From: Methylobacterium pseudosasicola
GTDB taxonomy: Bacteria > Pseudomonadota > Alphaproteobacteria > Rhizobiales > Beijerinckiaceae
Direction: 5' to 3'
Assembly (NCBI RefSeq): GCF_900114535.1
Contig: NZ_FOTK01000016.1
Coordinates: 62,001-126,000, forward strand
DNA: 64,000 bases
The notes under the pieces were generated by a model. It was not told where the DNA came from and searched no databases. It saw only the letters and a program-made list of their open reading frames with translations. This document shows positions 55,559 to 64,000 of this stretch, piece after piece. Position 1 is the stretch's first letter. The number at the start of each line of letters is the position of its first letter. The position numbers were made by a program, and so were the translations under genes.

Positions 55559-56401
55559 TCAGGTGGCGGGGATCCAACGCGCCCGCGCCGCAAGGCGGCC
55601 GAGCGCGGCATCGAGGGCGTAGCCGATCAGCCCGATCAGCAGGACAAGGGCGGTGAGCCGATCGTACGAGAGCGTGTCGCGCGCGTCGTTGATGGCGTAT
55701 CCGAGACCGCTGGTGACCCCGAGATACTCAGCGGGAACCAGCACGATCCAGGCGACGCCGAGCGCCAGGCGAAGGCCCGTGAGGATGTCCTGGAGCACGG
55801 CCGGGATCACGACGAACTGCAACGTTCCGAGCGGCCCTCCCCCGAGGTTACGGGCGAGCGTCAGCCAGACCGGATCGATCCGCTTCACGCCTGCCGCGGT
55901 CGAGAACAGAATCGGCCAGACCGCAGCCGCCGCGATCAGAAACACGATGGCGCCGTCCCAGCTCGGGAAGCTCAGCACCGCGACCGGCATCCAGGCGAGG
56001 GGTGATATCATGCGCAGGAGCTGGAAAGGCGGCTGAAGGGCGCGCTCGATCCAGGGCAGACTGCCGACGAGGAGGCCGAGAGGAGCGCCCGTCAGGAACG
56101 CGTATAGCAGGCCCTGACCGATCCGAGAGAGACTCGGCGCCGCGGCGCGCCACGCTTCGCCCGAACGGACCAGCTCGGTGAAGGCGAAGAGCGCCGATTC
56201 CGGTGCAAAGCCTGTGAACGCTGCGTAGGCGGGGTTGCGGGCCAGGAGCAGTCCTGCACCGAACCAGAGGGCAAAAAGTAGGGCGAGGCCGGCCAGCGGC
56301 GCGAGCTGCCACGACAGTCCCCGGCCCTGCAGCCGTTGAGGTGCCTCGGCGGGCATGGCCGCCGATGTCGGCAGGACCGCCTCGGTCGCGCCCACGGTCA
56401 C
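55559..56401 (-). CDS. ABC transporter permease, SsuC/TauC type
   Basis: A 280-residue inner-membrane permease with about six helices (LAPLAGLALLFALWFGAGL, then GPPLGTLQFVVIPAVLQDI containing the EAA-like coupling region). GTG start at 56401 overlaps the binding-protein stop (GTGA). OsmC follows 11 bp later. Confidence 0.9.
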   Translation of the reverse strand: MTVGATEAVLPTSAAMPAEAPQRLQGRGLSWQLAPLAGLALLFALWFGAGLLLARNPAYAAFTGFAPESALFAFTELVRSGEAWRAAAPSLSRIGQGLLYAFLTGAPLGLLVGSLPWIERALQPPFQLLRMISPLAWMPVAVLSFPSWDGAIVFLIAAAAVWPILFSTAAGVKRIDPVWLTLARNLGGGPLGTLQFVVIPAVLQDILTGLRLALGVAWIVLVPAEYLGVTSGLGYAINDARDTLSYDRLTALVLLIGLIGYALDAALGRLAARARWIPAT

Positions 56402-57615
56402 AGCGTCAACACTTCGGTGCGCGTGTAGGGATCGGCGGATTCAGCCGGCAGTCCCTCCGGGTAGCGCTTCAGCGAAGCCAGCACGAAGCGGTCGTCCACG
56501 AGGTCGCGGGCGACGAAATCGGGATCCAGGCCCTTGAGGAAGGTCGCATCGCCCTCGACCACCGTCCGTCCCATCGCTTCGACGATCAGCTTCGTCGCCG
56601 ACGGATAAGGCCAGGGCTGGAAGTCGATACGGCTTGCGGCCCAGTCGGGATGGCGGATCGCGCCGCTCTCGGCATAGGCCGGGCCGTAGTCGGTCACGGC
56701 CTTCACCACCACATCGGCCGGCATGGGCAGGTAGCCGCGACCGTCCTTCGAGATCAGCCGTGCCACGGCCGCCTTATTGGCGCGTGCGTGGATCTGCGCC
56801 CGCACCACCGCGTCGACCACCTTTCCTGTCCAGTCAGGACGCTCGACGGTCGTGCGCTCGTGAGCGACGACGACGCAGCAGGGATGGTTCTTCCAGATGT
56901 CGCCGGTGAAGCGCAGCATCCGGGCGCCAGCCTTGATTTCGCCCAGCGCATTGAACGGCTCGGCCACGATATAGCCGTCGATCTTGCCCGCCGCGAGCGC
57001 GGGCGGCATTTCGGGTGGGGGCAGGATCTGAATGGCGCACTCGCCGGCGCCGACCTCGCCGCGGATCACCGGCGTGACGCCCGATTGGCGCAGGGCATAC
57101 TGCAGCACGACGTTGTGCATCGAATACCAGTACGGCACCGCGACCCGCTTGCCCGCGAGATCCTTGAAGTCGTTGATCCCGCTTTTGCCGCCGACGACGA
57201 TGCCGGAGCCGTTGGTATGGGCCCATGCGAGCACCTTGACCGGGAACTTGTTGTTGTACCGCATCCAGATCGGGATAGGCTTCAGCAGATGGGCGAGGTT
57301 GAACTTGCCGGCCGCAAACCCCTCGACCAGAGCCGACCAGGAGCGCACCGGAACCGGCTCGGCGACCTTCAGCCCGGCTTCCTCGAAGTAGCCCTGGGCG
57401 TGGGCGACGAGGAGCGCCGTCGCATCCGTGATCGGCAGGTAGCCGATGCGGACGGTCTCGTCGTCGGCCGCGTGGGCAGCGCGGCTTGAGACCGTCCCAC
57501 CGAGCAGCGCAGCGAGGCCGCCCCGCGCCAGCGCATCGAGGGTGTTTCGGCGCGTCCAGTCGGCGCGCGTCCACTCATGTGTCCAGAGGTCGGACAAATC
57601 GTCGGGAGCGCTCAT
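56398..57615 (-). CDS. ABC transporter substrate-binding protein, NrtA/SsuA-like
   Basis: A 405-residue protein. Residues 22-23 are RR followed by a hydrophobic stretch (ALARGGLAALLGG), a probable Tat signal. The mature part has TVRIGYLPITDATALLVAHAQGYFEEAG, typical of NrtA/SsuA nitrate/sulfonate binding proteins, then FNLAHLLKPIPIWMRYNN. ATG at 57615 lies 13 bp after the ATPase stop. Ligand not determined. Confidence 0.88.
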   Translation of the reverse strand: MSAPDDLSDLWTHEWTRADWTRRNTLDALARGGLAALLGGTVSSRAAHAADDETVRIGYLPITDATALLVAHAQGYFEEAGLKVAEPVPVRSWSALVEGFAAGKFNLAHLLKPIPIWMRYNNKFPVKVLAWAHTNGSGIVVGGKSGINDFKDLAGKRVAVPYWYSMHNVVLQYALRQSGVTPVIRGEVGAGECAIQILPPPEMPPALAAGKIDGYIVAEPFNALGEIKAGARMLRFTGDIWKNHPCCVVVAHERTTVERPDWTGKVVDAVVRAQIHARANKAAVARLISKDGRGYLPMPADVVVKAVTDYGPAYAESGAIRHPDWAASRIDFQPWPYPSATKLIVEAMGRTVVEGDATFLKGLDPDFVARDLVDDRFVLASLKRYPEGLPAESADPYTRTEVLTL

Positions 57616-57628
57616 GGGTGTGGTCCGG

Positions 57629-58357
57629 TTAGGCGGCGCGGCGATCGAGACGGCCAAAACCTTCCCGCAGCTCGGCTTCGGCGTCGGAGCCGAGGATGAA
57701 GTCTTCCACGATCCCTGCTGGCCGGCCGCCAAGGATCACAGCGCGTTCGGCGAGCGCCGCCACGTCGGCAAGGTCGTGCGTAACGACGACGAGCGTGAGT
57801 TCGCGCTTGCGCGCGAGACGGCCGACTTCGGCCCGCAGGCCGCCGCGCATCTCGGGATCCAGCGCGGAGAACGGCTCGTCGAGGAGCAGGATGCGCGGTT
57901 CGCTGGCCAGCGCCCGGGCGAGGGCGACCCGCTGCTGCTGGCCACCGGAGAGCTGGTGCGGCCGCGCCTCGGCGCGCTCACTGAGCCCGACCTCCTGCAG
58001 AAGCCGTAGCGCATCCGCCCGGGCACCACCGCGGCTTTGTCCGACCCGGCCGGCCAGGCGGGCGGGCAGCAGCACGTTGTCGAGCACGCTCGCCCAGGGC
58101 AGGAGGGCGGGGCGTTGAAACATCATCGTCGCAGCCGCGACCGCTCCGTCCGTCGGCGCACCGTCGATCCGGACTGCGCCGGAAGTGGGGGGGACCAGCC
58201 CAGCGATGATCTGCAAGAGTGTCGATTTGCCGACACCGGAAGAGCCCAGGATTCCAACACGCGATCCGGCGGCAATCTGCAGATTAATGCCCCGCAGGAC
58301 GGCGTGTGCCCCGTGTCGTAAGCCGACGTCTTCGAGACTGATCTGCGGCGCGGACAC
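57629..58357 (-). CDS. ABC transporter ATPase, SsuB type
   Basis: A 242-residue ATPase. Walker A is GSSGVGKST, the signature is LSGGQQQR, Walker B is LLLDEPFSALDPE, and the His switch is VTHDLADV. First gene of the operon; 13 bp before the binding protein gene. Complete motifs contrast with the ABC-like protein at 27.8-30.4 kb. Confidence 0.92.
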   Translation of the reverse strand: MSAPQISLEDVGLRHGAHAVLRGINLQIAAGSRVGILGSSGVGKSTLLQIIAGLVPPTSGAVRIDGAPTDGAVAAATMMFQRPALLPWASVLDNVLLPARLAGRVGQSRGGARADALRLLQEVGLSERAEARPHQLSGGQQQRVALARALASEPRILLLDEPFSALDPEMRGGLRAEVGRLARKRELTLVVVTHDLADVAALAERAVILGGRPAGIVEDFILGSDAEAELREGFGRLDRRAA

Positions 58358-58956
58358 GGTAACTCCATCGCGGCTGAAGGCATGCCTGTAGCCGCGCCTC
58401 TCTGTGGAGGAGCAGATGCTTCTGACTCGCTACACACGAATTGATGCACCACATGCTGCGCCCTCGCAATAAACCGATTTTCTAACTTTCGTATCTCTAA
58501 CGTGATAAAATTCTTGGACCTCCGGGTTGGGCGATAACCTTTTATCTCAATCGACGGATGTGAGCTCGAAAACTTCGATCCGTTCGAGTCCCGACTGTCG
58601 GCGGGACGAGCACTCGTCGTGAGGCCGAGCGTCATCTCGGGCATCCACGACGGGCTACCCCGTAGATCTGGAACTGCGTTGCCATTCTGAGCCCCCGAGC
58701 GAGCTTCGAACTGCCGCCAGGGGATCGGTGACGAAGCCGTCGCAAGTCGGCGCGCATCCCGGCAACGCCGGTTTTCTGAAGCTGGTTAGATGGTTTTAGC
58801 AGACCGAGGCGATCCAAGGGGCAGACCTGCCCCCCGGGAGTCGGGCATGCTGTCCGAATCTGTCAGTGGTCGCTGCCGCGTCCAGCCGGCCGCTATTGAT
58901 GAAGTCGAAATGCTATGCTCGATGCAGGCGAAGGCTCCTGCTCCGGGTTATCCGCT
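58358..58956. other. Intergenic region upstream of the sulfur operon
   Basis: 599 bp between divergent genes. It should hold the operon promoter on the minus strand and that of the isomerase-like gene. No clear sigma70 boxes or gene. It is less GC-rich at 58440-58560. Confidence 0.45.
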
Positions 58957-59604
58957 ATGGCTTCTACCGAGCGCACCATCACGTACTATTTCAGCTTCCT
59001 GTCTTTGTGGTCCTACGTCGGGAGCCTTGCCTTCCGCGACCTCGTAGATCGCACCGGCGTGCACGTCCTGTACAAGCCCGTCGACCTGTTTGCTGTCTTC
59101 GCGGCGGGTGGCGGGAAGCCTGTCAGGGAACGCCCTCTGCAGCGCCAAGCCTACCGGCTCGTCGAGATGCAGCGCTGGCGTCAGATCCGGGATATCCCGC
59201 TGGTTCTGCATCCGAAATACTACCCGGCCGATCCCTCACTAGCCCACCGCGTGCTGCTGGCGGCGCTCGACGAAGGGAGCGATGTCGCGGCCTACGTCCA
59301 TGCCGGGCTGAAGGCGGTCTGGGCCGACGAGCGCGACATCGGCAACCCCGACACCGTCCGGCGCTTGGCTGAGGAGAGCGGCCTGGACGGCGGTCGTCTG
59401 CTGCTTCGGGCCGAAGCTCAGGATCTGCGCGAGCGCGAGGTCGATCTGACCCGGGAGGCCATTGGGCGACAGGTGTTCGGCGCCCCGTTCTACTTCTACC
59501 GCGACGAACCGTTCTGGGGGCAGGATCGGCTGGATCTGCTCGAGGCGGCGATCCGCGGGGACGGCGCGGCGATCACGCTGCCGGATCTGTCCGCGCCGGC
59601 TTGA
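58957..59604 (+). CDS. 2-hydroxychromene-2-carboxylate isomerase / DsbA-like protein
   Basis: A 215-residue thioredoxin-fold protein of the HCCA isomerase/GST-kappa family. It opens RTITYYFSFLSLWSYVGS, with Ser in the expected active-site position, and has the later FGAPFYFYRDEPFWGQDRLD, which is the cis-Pro region and the C-terminal tail. ATG at 58957 has a weak ribosome site. Role with the sulfur genes is unknown. Confidence 0.85.
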   Translation: MASTERTITYYFSFLSLWSYVGSLAFRDLVDRTGVHVLYKPVDLFAVFAAGGGKPVRERPLQRQAYRLVEMQRWRQIRDIPLVLHPKYYPADPSLAHRVLLAALDEGSDVAAYVHAGLKAVWADERDIGNPDTVRRLAEESGLDGGRLLLRAEAQDLREREVDLTREAIGRQVFGAPFYFYRDEPFWGQDRLDLLEAAIRGDGAAITLPDLSAPA

Positions 59605-59638
59605 CGGCCGCCCGCGTCCACCGGCCTGCAGATCGGGC

Positions 59639-61024
59639 TTAATCCGATCGCGGCCCGGTCCCGGTGGAGCCCAGCAGCGCGTTGAGGGCGATCGCCGCGA
59701 TCGCGGTGAGCAGAATCGGATCCTTCACAATCGGCTGCAGGGCTTCGGGCACGGCCCGGAAAAAGGCCGGCTGCACGATCGGGATTAAGCCGAGGCCGAG
59801 AGACACGGCGATAACCAGGGCGTCGCGGCTGCCCGGCCGCGCGTAGTCGACCTGTGCGAGGATGCGGATGCCGGTCGCCGCGACCATGCCGAACATCACC
59901 AGGGAGGCTCCGCCGAGAACCGGCTGCGGAATCGAGGCGGCCACGAAGGCGATCTTCGGGACGAGGCCGAGTAGCAGCATGATCCCGCCAGCGCTCGCGC
60001 AGACCCAGCGGCTGTGCACGCCGGTAAGGCCGACGAGACCGACATTCTGCGAGTAGGACAGGTAGGGAAACGTGTTGAACAGGCCGCCGATCAGCGTCCC
60101 GAGCGCGTCGGCCCGCAGGCCGCGCCGGATGTCTTCGGTGCCGACCGGGCGCCCCGTCATGACCGAGAGGGCAAGGAACATCCCGGTCGCCTCGATGAAG
60201 ACGATGGTCATCACGAGGCACATGATCAGGCAGGGAACGAGGTGGAAGCTCGGGGTGCCGAATTGCAGCGGCAGCACGACCCGCAGCCACGGCTCCGTGC
60301 CGATCCCATCGAAGCGCGTCCAGCCCAGGGCGAGGGTCACGCCGTAGCCGAGGGTGATCCCGAGGAGCACTGAGATGTTCGCCACGAATCCGGGACCGAA
60401 CCGGGCCAGGAGCAGGACCGCGGTGAGCACGCTCGCGGCGACCGCGACGGTGCCGGGCGCCCCGAAATCGGCGGCTCCCGCGCCGCCGCCGGCCCAACCG
60501 ACGGCGACGCGCGTGAGAGCGATGCCGATCATCGTCAGGATCGTGCCGGTGACGACCGGCGGGAAGAAGCGCATCACCTGACCGACGACGGGCACGACCA
60601 GCAGCCCGTAGACACCGCCCGCAATGACGGCGCCGTAAATGCCGTCGAGCCCGACGCCCGGCATCGCCGCCATGGCGAGCATCGGCTGGATCGCGATCGC
60701 CGTGACACCCATGATCACCGGGAGACGGATCCCGAACGGGCCCAGCCCGATCGTCTGGATCAGCGTGGCGATCCCGCAGGCGAACAGATCGGCGTTGATC
60801 AGGAGCGCAATCTGATCCTTCGGCATCTTCAGCGCGCCGCCGATGATCAGGGGTACCGCGATCGCGTTGGCGTACATCAACAGCACGTGCTGAAGCCCAA
60901 GCGCCAGGAGCCGATGCGCCGGCAGGACGGCGTCGACCTCGTCCTTCGCATGTCGTCCCGTGTCAGGACGCGTTGAAGGCTGCGGCGCTGTCGTGGGGAC
61001 TGCGGGGGCTGAGAGGCCGTCCAT
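59639..61024 (-). CDS. NCS2-family nucleobase permease
   Basis: A 461-residue transporter of the xanthine/uric-acid/uracil permease family with about 14 helices. It has LALGLQHVLLMYANAIAVPL, the loop SYSQNVGLVGLTGVHSRW, and the conserved FIEATGMFLALS. Convergent with the isomerase (34-bp gap). Substrate probably a purine; specificity not readable. Confidence 0.9.
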   Translation of the reverse strand: MDGLSAPAVPTTAPQPSTRPDTGRHAKDEVDAVLPAHRLLALGLQHVLLMYANAIAVPLIIGGALKMPKDQIALLINADLFACGIATLIQTIGLGPFGIRLPVIMGVTAIAIQPMLAMAAMPGVGLDGIYGAVIAGGVYGLLVVPVVGQVMRFFPPVVTGTILTMIGIALTRVAVGWAGGGAGAADFGAPGTVAVAASVLTAVLLLARFGPGFVANISVLLGITLGYGVTLALGWTRFDGIGTEPWLRVVLPLQFGTPSFHLVPCLIMCLVMTIVFIEATGMFLALSVMTGRPVGTEDIRRGLRADALGTLIGGLFNTFPYLSYSQNVGLVGLTGVHSRWVCASAGGIMLLLGLVPKIAFVAASIPQPVLGGASLVMFGMVAATGIRILAQVDYARPGSRDALVIAVSLGLGLIPIVQPAFFRAVPEALQPIVKDPILLTAIAAIALNALLGSTGTGPRSD

Positions 61025-61311
61025 GAATTTCTACCGGTATCAGGCGCGAAAATACGGCGTGTCGTCCTCAGTCTTGCGTCTGGCTTCTAGCCTGGCACAG
61101 GTCTGGCGCACGGCCTTCGGGGTGCGGGGGCCGCGGATGGCGGCGTTACCGAGGCGGCCGAACATAGTTCCTTCCGAATCATCCGGATTCGCTCGGCCAC
61201 TGAGTCGATGATCGGCGTCCGCGCGGTCGTTCGGCTTGTCGCTGCCGCTATCGAGGCGCGGTCGGGACTGGCTCCTCGTTCGGCGCCTGGCAAGCTCGGT
61301 CGATGAGTCAG

Positions 61312-62106
61312 CTACCAAACCGGTTCGAGGAAGCCGCTGAAGGTTTTCTCGACGTAGGCCTTCACCTCAGGCGATCGGACCGCGACAATGAATGCCTTCA
61401 GGCGTGGGTCGTCCCGGTTCTCCGGCCGGGACACGAAGCTCAGCGTGTAATGCCGGTCGCCTTGGCCGTCCGAGATCAGCGCCGTCCGAGGATTCCCTCC
61501 CGCTGCGAACAGATACGTGAAGCTCACCTGGGCCAGAGCAACGTCGTCGAGGGCACGGGGCAATTGCGCCGCGTCCAGTTCTAGGATCCGCAGGCGCTTC
61601 GGATTCTCCACGATGTCGGCCACGGAGGCGTCGTCCCCCGCACCCGGCGTCAGCTTGAGGAGGCCTGCCGTCTGCAGCAGGCGTAGGCCGCGGGCCGCGT
61701 TCACGGGGTCGTTGGCGATGGCGACCCTGGCGCCTTCGGGGACCGCATCGATCTGCGTCACCTTCTTCGAGAACAGCCCGACCGGCAGCACGAAGGCGCC
61801 TTCGACAGGGACGAGGCGGTAGCCGCGCGCCTTGATCGCGGCCTGCAGGAAGGGAACGTGCTGGAACAGGTTGGCGTCGAGGTCGCCGTCGGCGACCGCC
61901 TCGTTCGGCGTCACCCAATCCGTGAATTCCACGATCTCGACCGATTGGCCGCCCTTCCGCGCGATATCGGCGGCGAAGGCCAGGATCTGGCCGACCGGGC
62001 CGGCGGTCGTGCCGACGCGTAGCGGTTTCTCTGCGGAGGCGGGGCCGACGATGAGGAAGGCCGCACCGAGCCCGAGCAGGACGCGACGGTCAGGAAACGG
62101 GTACAT
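61312..62106 (-). CDS. MetQ/NlpA-family substrate-binding protein
   Basis: A 264-residue exported binding protein. ATG at 62106; leader VLLGLGAAFLIVGPASA. It has no lipobox Cys, unlike typical MetQ lipoproteins. The mature part contains LRVGTTAGPVGQILAF and FTDWVTPNEAVADGDLDANL. It is 25 bp downstream of the monooxygenase gene, so probably co-transcribed. The ligand is possibly a sulfur compound. Confidence 0.85.
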   Translation of the reverse strand: MYPFPDRRVLLGLGAAFLIVGPASAEKPLRVGTTAGPVGQILAFAADIARKGGQSVEIVEFTDWVTPNEAVADGDLDANLFQHVPFLQAAIKARGYRLVPVEGAFVLPVGLFSKKVTQIDAVPEGARVAIANDPVNAARGLRLLQTAGLLKLTPGAGDDASVADIVENPKRLRILELDAAQLPRALDDVALAQVSFTYLFAAGGNPRTALISDGQGDRHYTLSFVSRPENRDDPRLKAFIVAVRSPEVKAYVEKTFSGFLEPVW

Positions 62107-62131
62107 CGGCTGGCGTCCGAGGCAAGAGGGT

Positions 62132-63532
62132 TTACGATGCGGCGCGCAGGGCATGCGGGGGCCGGCCGACGCGGAATGCGGCCCCCGGGTGGCTGTCCTT
62201 CAGGAGGGGGCCCGTGCCCGGGAAGAGCTTCTCCCGCAGGACACCCTCGGCATAGCGCGTCTTGTAGACGCCGCGGGACTGCAACTCCGGCACCACGAGA
62301 TCGACGAAGGCCTCGATCGTCTCAGGCGCCACGGCGCGAGTGAGATTGAAGCCGTCGACGTCGGCCTGTTCCGCCCAAGCGAGCAACGCGTCGGCGACCT
62401 CGGAGGGTGAGCCAACGATGAAGGGCGCCCGGGCACCCCGCGGCCCGAATTCCGCGAAGTCGGCGAGCGTGAAGGGGCGTTCGCCCGGCTGCGTCAGGTT
62501 CTCTACCAGCGAGCGCATGGCGTTGGTCTCCTGGTAGGCCAGCGGTTCGTCCGGCTTCAGGCCGGCGAGGTCGATGCCGGTCCAGCCCGAGACCAGGGCG
62601 AACTGGCCCTCGGCATCGACGTAGCGGGCGTATTCGTCGCGCAGATCGAGGGCTTCGGCGCGGGTCGGGGCGACGATCACCGTGGCGCCAAGGAACATGC
62701 GGATGTCGTAGGGGTCACGCCCGGCCGCTCGCGCCGCCTCGCGGATGGAGCGCACCGCCTTGCCCGCTAACGCGGGGGTATGGCCGTTCAGGAAGATCGC
62801 CTCGGCATGCCGTGCGGCGAACAGCTTCCCGCGTGAGGAGGTCCCTGCCTGATAGAGCACCGGCGTGCGCTGTGGCGAGGGCTCCCCGAGATGGCGGCCA
62901 TCGACCCGATAATACGGCCCATCGTGATGGATGCTGTGGACCTTCCCGGGATCGGTGAACACGCCGCCCGCGCGGTCGCGCTGTACGGCCCCATCCTCCC
63001 AACTGCCTTCCCACAGCTTGTAGGCAGCCTCCAGAAAGTCTTCGCCGGCCTCGTAGCGGACGTCGTGGGCGCGTGCTTCGGACAGCCCCATGCCCCGTGC
63101 CCCGCTCTCCAGGTAGCCGGTGACGATGTTCCAGCCGACCCGCCCCCCGGTGAGGTGATCGAGCGTGGTGATCCGCCGCGCGAATGTATAGGGATGCTCG
63201 TAGGTGAGGTTCGCGGTCACCCCGAACCCGAGATGGCGCGTGGCCGCCGCCATGGTCGGCACCACCAGGAACGGGTCGAGGCTCGGCGCCTGGGCCGCCC
63301 GGGCCAACGCAGCATCGGCATTGCCGCCGTAGACATCGTACTGGCCGATCACGTCGGCAAGGAACACGCCATCGAACAATCCTCGTTCAGCGGTGCGGGC
63401 GAGCGCGGTCCAGTAATCCAGCGTGTTATAGGCCGCCGTCGTGTCCCGCGGGTGCCGCCAAAGACCCGCCCAGGTATGGCCCGGCGAGGCCATCTGGAAG
63501 GCGTTCAGCCGAACTTCGCGGCGTGCGGGCAT
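62132..63532 (-). CDS. FMN-dependent LLM-class monooxygenase, NtaA/DszA family
   Basis: A 466-residue bacterial luciferase-like monooxygenase. The TIM-barrel signatures are TLDHLTGGRVGWNIVTGYLE, GPYYRVDGRHLGEPSPQRTP and YQAGTSSRGKLFAARHAEAI. This subgroup oxidises nitrilotriacetate, sulfones or alkanesulfonates using FMNH2 from a separate reductase. ATG at 63532 has AAAGG upstream; the ATG at 63553 adds 7 residues. Substrate is inferred from neighbouring sulfur genes. Confidence 0.9.
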   Translation of the reverse strand: MPARREVRLNAFQMASPGHTWAGLWRHPRDTTAAYNTLDYWTALARTAERGLFDGVFLADVIGQYDVYGGNADAALARAAQAPSLDPFLVVPTMAAATRHLGFGVTANLTYEHPYTFARRITTLDHLTGGRVGWNIVTGYLESGARGMGLSEARAHDVRYEAGEDFLEAAYKLWEGSWEDGAVQRDRAGGVFTDPGKVHSIHHDGPYYRVDGRHLGEPSPQRTPVLYQAGTSSRGKLFAARHAEAIFLNGHTPALAGKAVRSIREAARAAGRDPYDIRMFLGATVIVAPTRAEALDLRDEYARYVDAEGQFALVSGWTGIDLAGLKPDEPLAYQETNAMRSLVENLTQPGERPFTLADFAEFGPRGARAPFIVGSPSEVADALLAWAEQADVDGFNLTRAVAPETIEAFVDLVVPELQSRGVYKTRYAEGVLREKLFPGTGPLLKDSHPGAAFRVGRPPHALRAAS

Positions 63533-63590
63533 GAATGACCTTTGACGAGGCATCGTCGAATGCGGCTTGTGAGTTCACAGTCGCAGACGA

Positions 63591-63618
63591 AAGATATGTG
63601 GAGTTCTGCCGTCGTCAA
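63591..63618 (-). promoter_or_regulatory. Candidate sigma70 promoter of the monooxygenase-binding protein operon
   Basis: On the minus strand TTGACG, a 16-nt spacer and TATCTT, about 60 bp upstream of the ATG at 63532. The spacing and -35 box are close to consensus. Confidence 0.6.
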
Positions 63619-64000
63619 TAAGAAATTTGTTCCGCCAGAAAATGTATTCGAAGAAAAAATCCGATGGAATTTCCTGCTTGAAAGATAAAGCTTTTAAACG
63701 ACGAGCTTCATCTCAGCACCCGCGGGAAAGGCGGTGGGTACTAGGGGGATAGGCGCATCGCATCAAACGCCCGATCTCACGGTCCTCGCCTCACGACGGA
63801 CGCGGTGGGCGTTTTGTCAAAACCTTTTCGACGCGCTTGGAGCTTCTGCAGCGGACGCCTCGCATCTGAGCGGTTGCCGGAAATCCAAACGAATCATCCA
63901 AGCCGACCATCCTCAGAGCGGGAGAGATATTTGTTCTTGATTGGCCGGTCGTATGTAAATTTATTGTTCTTTTGTACCAAAATTTCAGAATTAAAAACAC
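63619..64000. other. AT-rich end of the window
   Basis: About 380 bp with low GC, including A/T runs at 63620-63720 and 63940-64000. It may be promoter territory of genes beyond the window. No gene supported. Confidence 0.4.

Overview
The window is high-GC chromosomal DNA of an alphaproteobacterium, most likely a Methylobacterium/Methylorubrum-type member of the Hyphomicrobiales. This rests on the GcrA and MucR regulators, the trpA-accD-folC block, addA next to trxA, an Omp25-type porin, and an AccD that has lost most of its zinc-ribbon cysteines. No rRNA, complete tRNA, CRISPR array or intact insertion sequence is visible.

Layout. 1-3.2 kb: thiaminase TenA, an exported DJ-1/PfpI protein, a TerB-like protein and a CidA/CidB pair, all on +. 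3.4-5.7 kb: a local low-GC scar with a repeat-rich orphan protein and a wrecked L-2-hydroxyglutarate oxidase pseudogene. 5.9-10.6 kb: MucR, a GH63-like glucosidase, two palindromic repeat elements and a HAD phosphatase. 10.7-15 kb: trpA, accD, folC and a porin. 15.3-22.1 kb: a Cache-type chemoreceptor, then trxA and addA on -. 22.2-26.2 kb: a cell-division locus with two different minC genes, separated by an RHH/ParE toxin-antitoxin module whose toxin lacks a normal start codon, followed by minD and minE. 26.2-31.4 kb: a cytochrome P450, an ABC-like protein with degenerate nucleotide-binding motifs, and an SDR lacking the catalytic YxxxK. 31.8-35.5 kb: typA and several small hydrophilic proteins, three of them in a translationally coupled operon. 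35.8-44.9 kb: cysK, a TAXI-type binding protein, gcrA, a patatin lipoprotein, a 42-residue peptide with an internal duplication, pyruvate kinase, an SRPBCC protein, an MltB-type transglycosylase and a class II aldolase. 45.0-49.8 kb: pxpABC (5-oxoprolinase) and a DCC/HTTM membrane pair. 50-53.6 kb: a small glycan module (methyltransferase, GT25, O-antigen-ligase/ExoQ-like protein) beside a tRNA-like relic. 53.9-63.6 kb: a probable organosulfur-scavenging island with an SsuABC-type transporter, OsmC and SfnB-like proteins, then an HCCA-isomerase-like protein, an NCS2 permease, a MetQ-like binding protein and a flavin monooxygenase.

Many neighbours overlap by 4 nt (ATGA, GTGA or TTGA), which shows real coupled operons: pxpABC, minD-minE, DCC-HTTM, the sulfur operon and the small-protein operon. 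The genes are mostly ordinary housekeeping genes. The unusual material is the duplicated minC locus with its toxin-antitoxin insert, the motif-less ABC protein, the tiny duplicated peptide, the repeat orphan and the paired copies of palindromic repeats.
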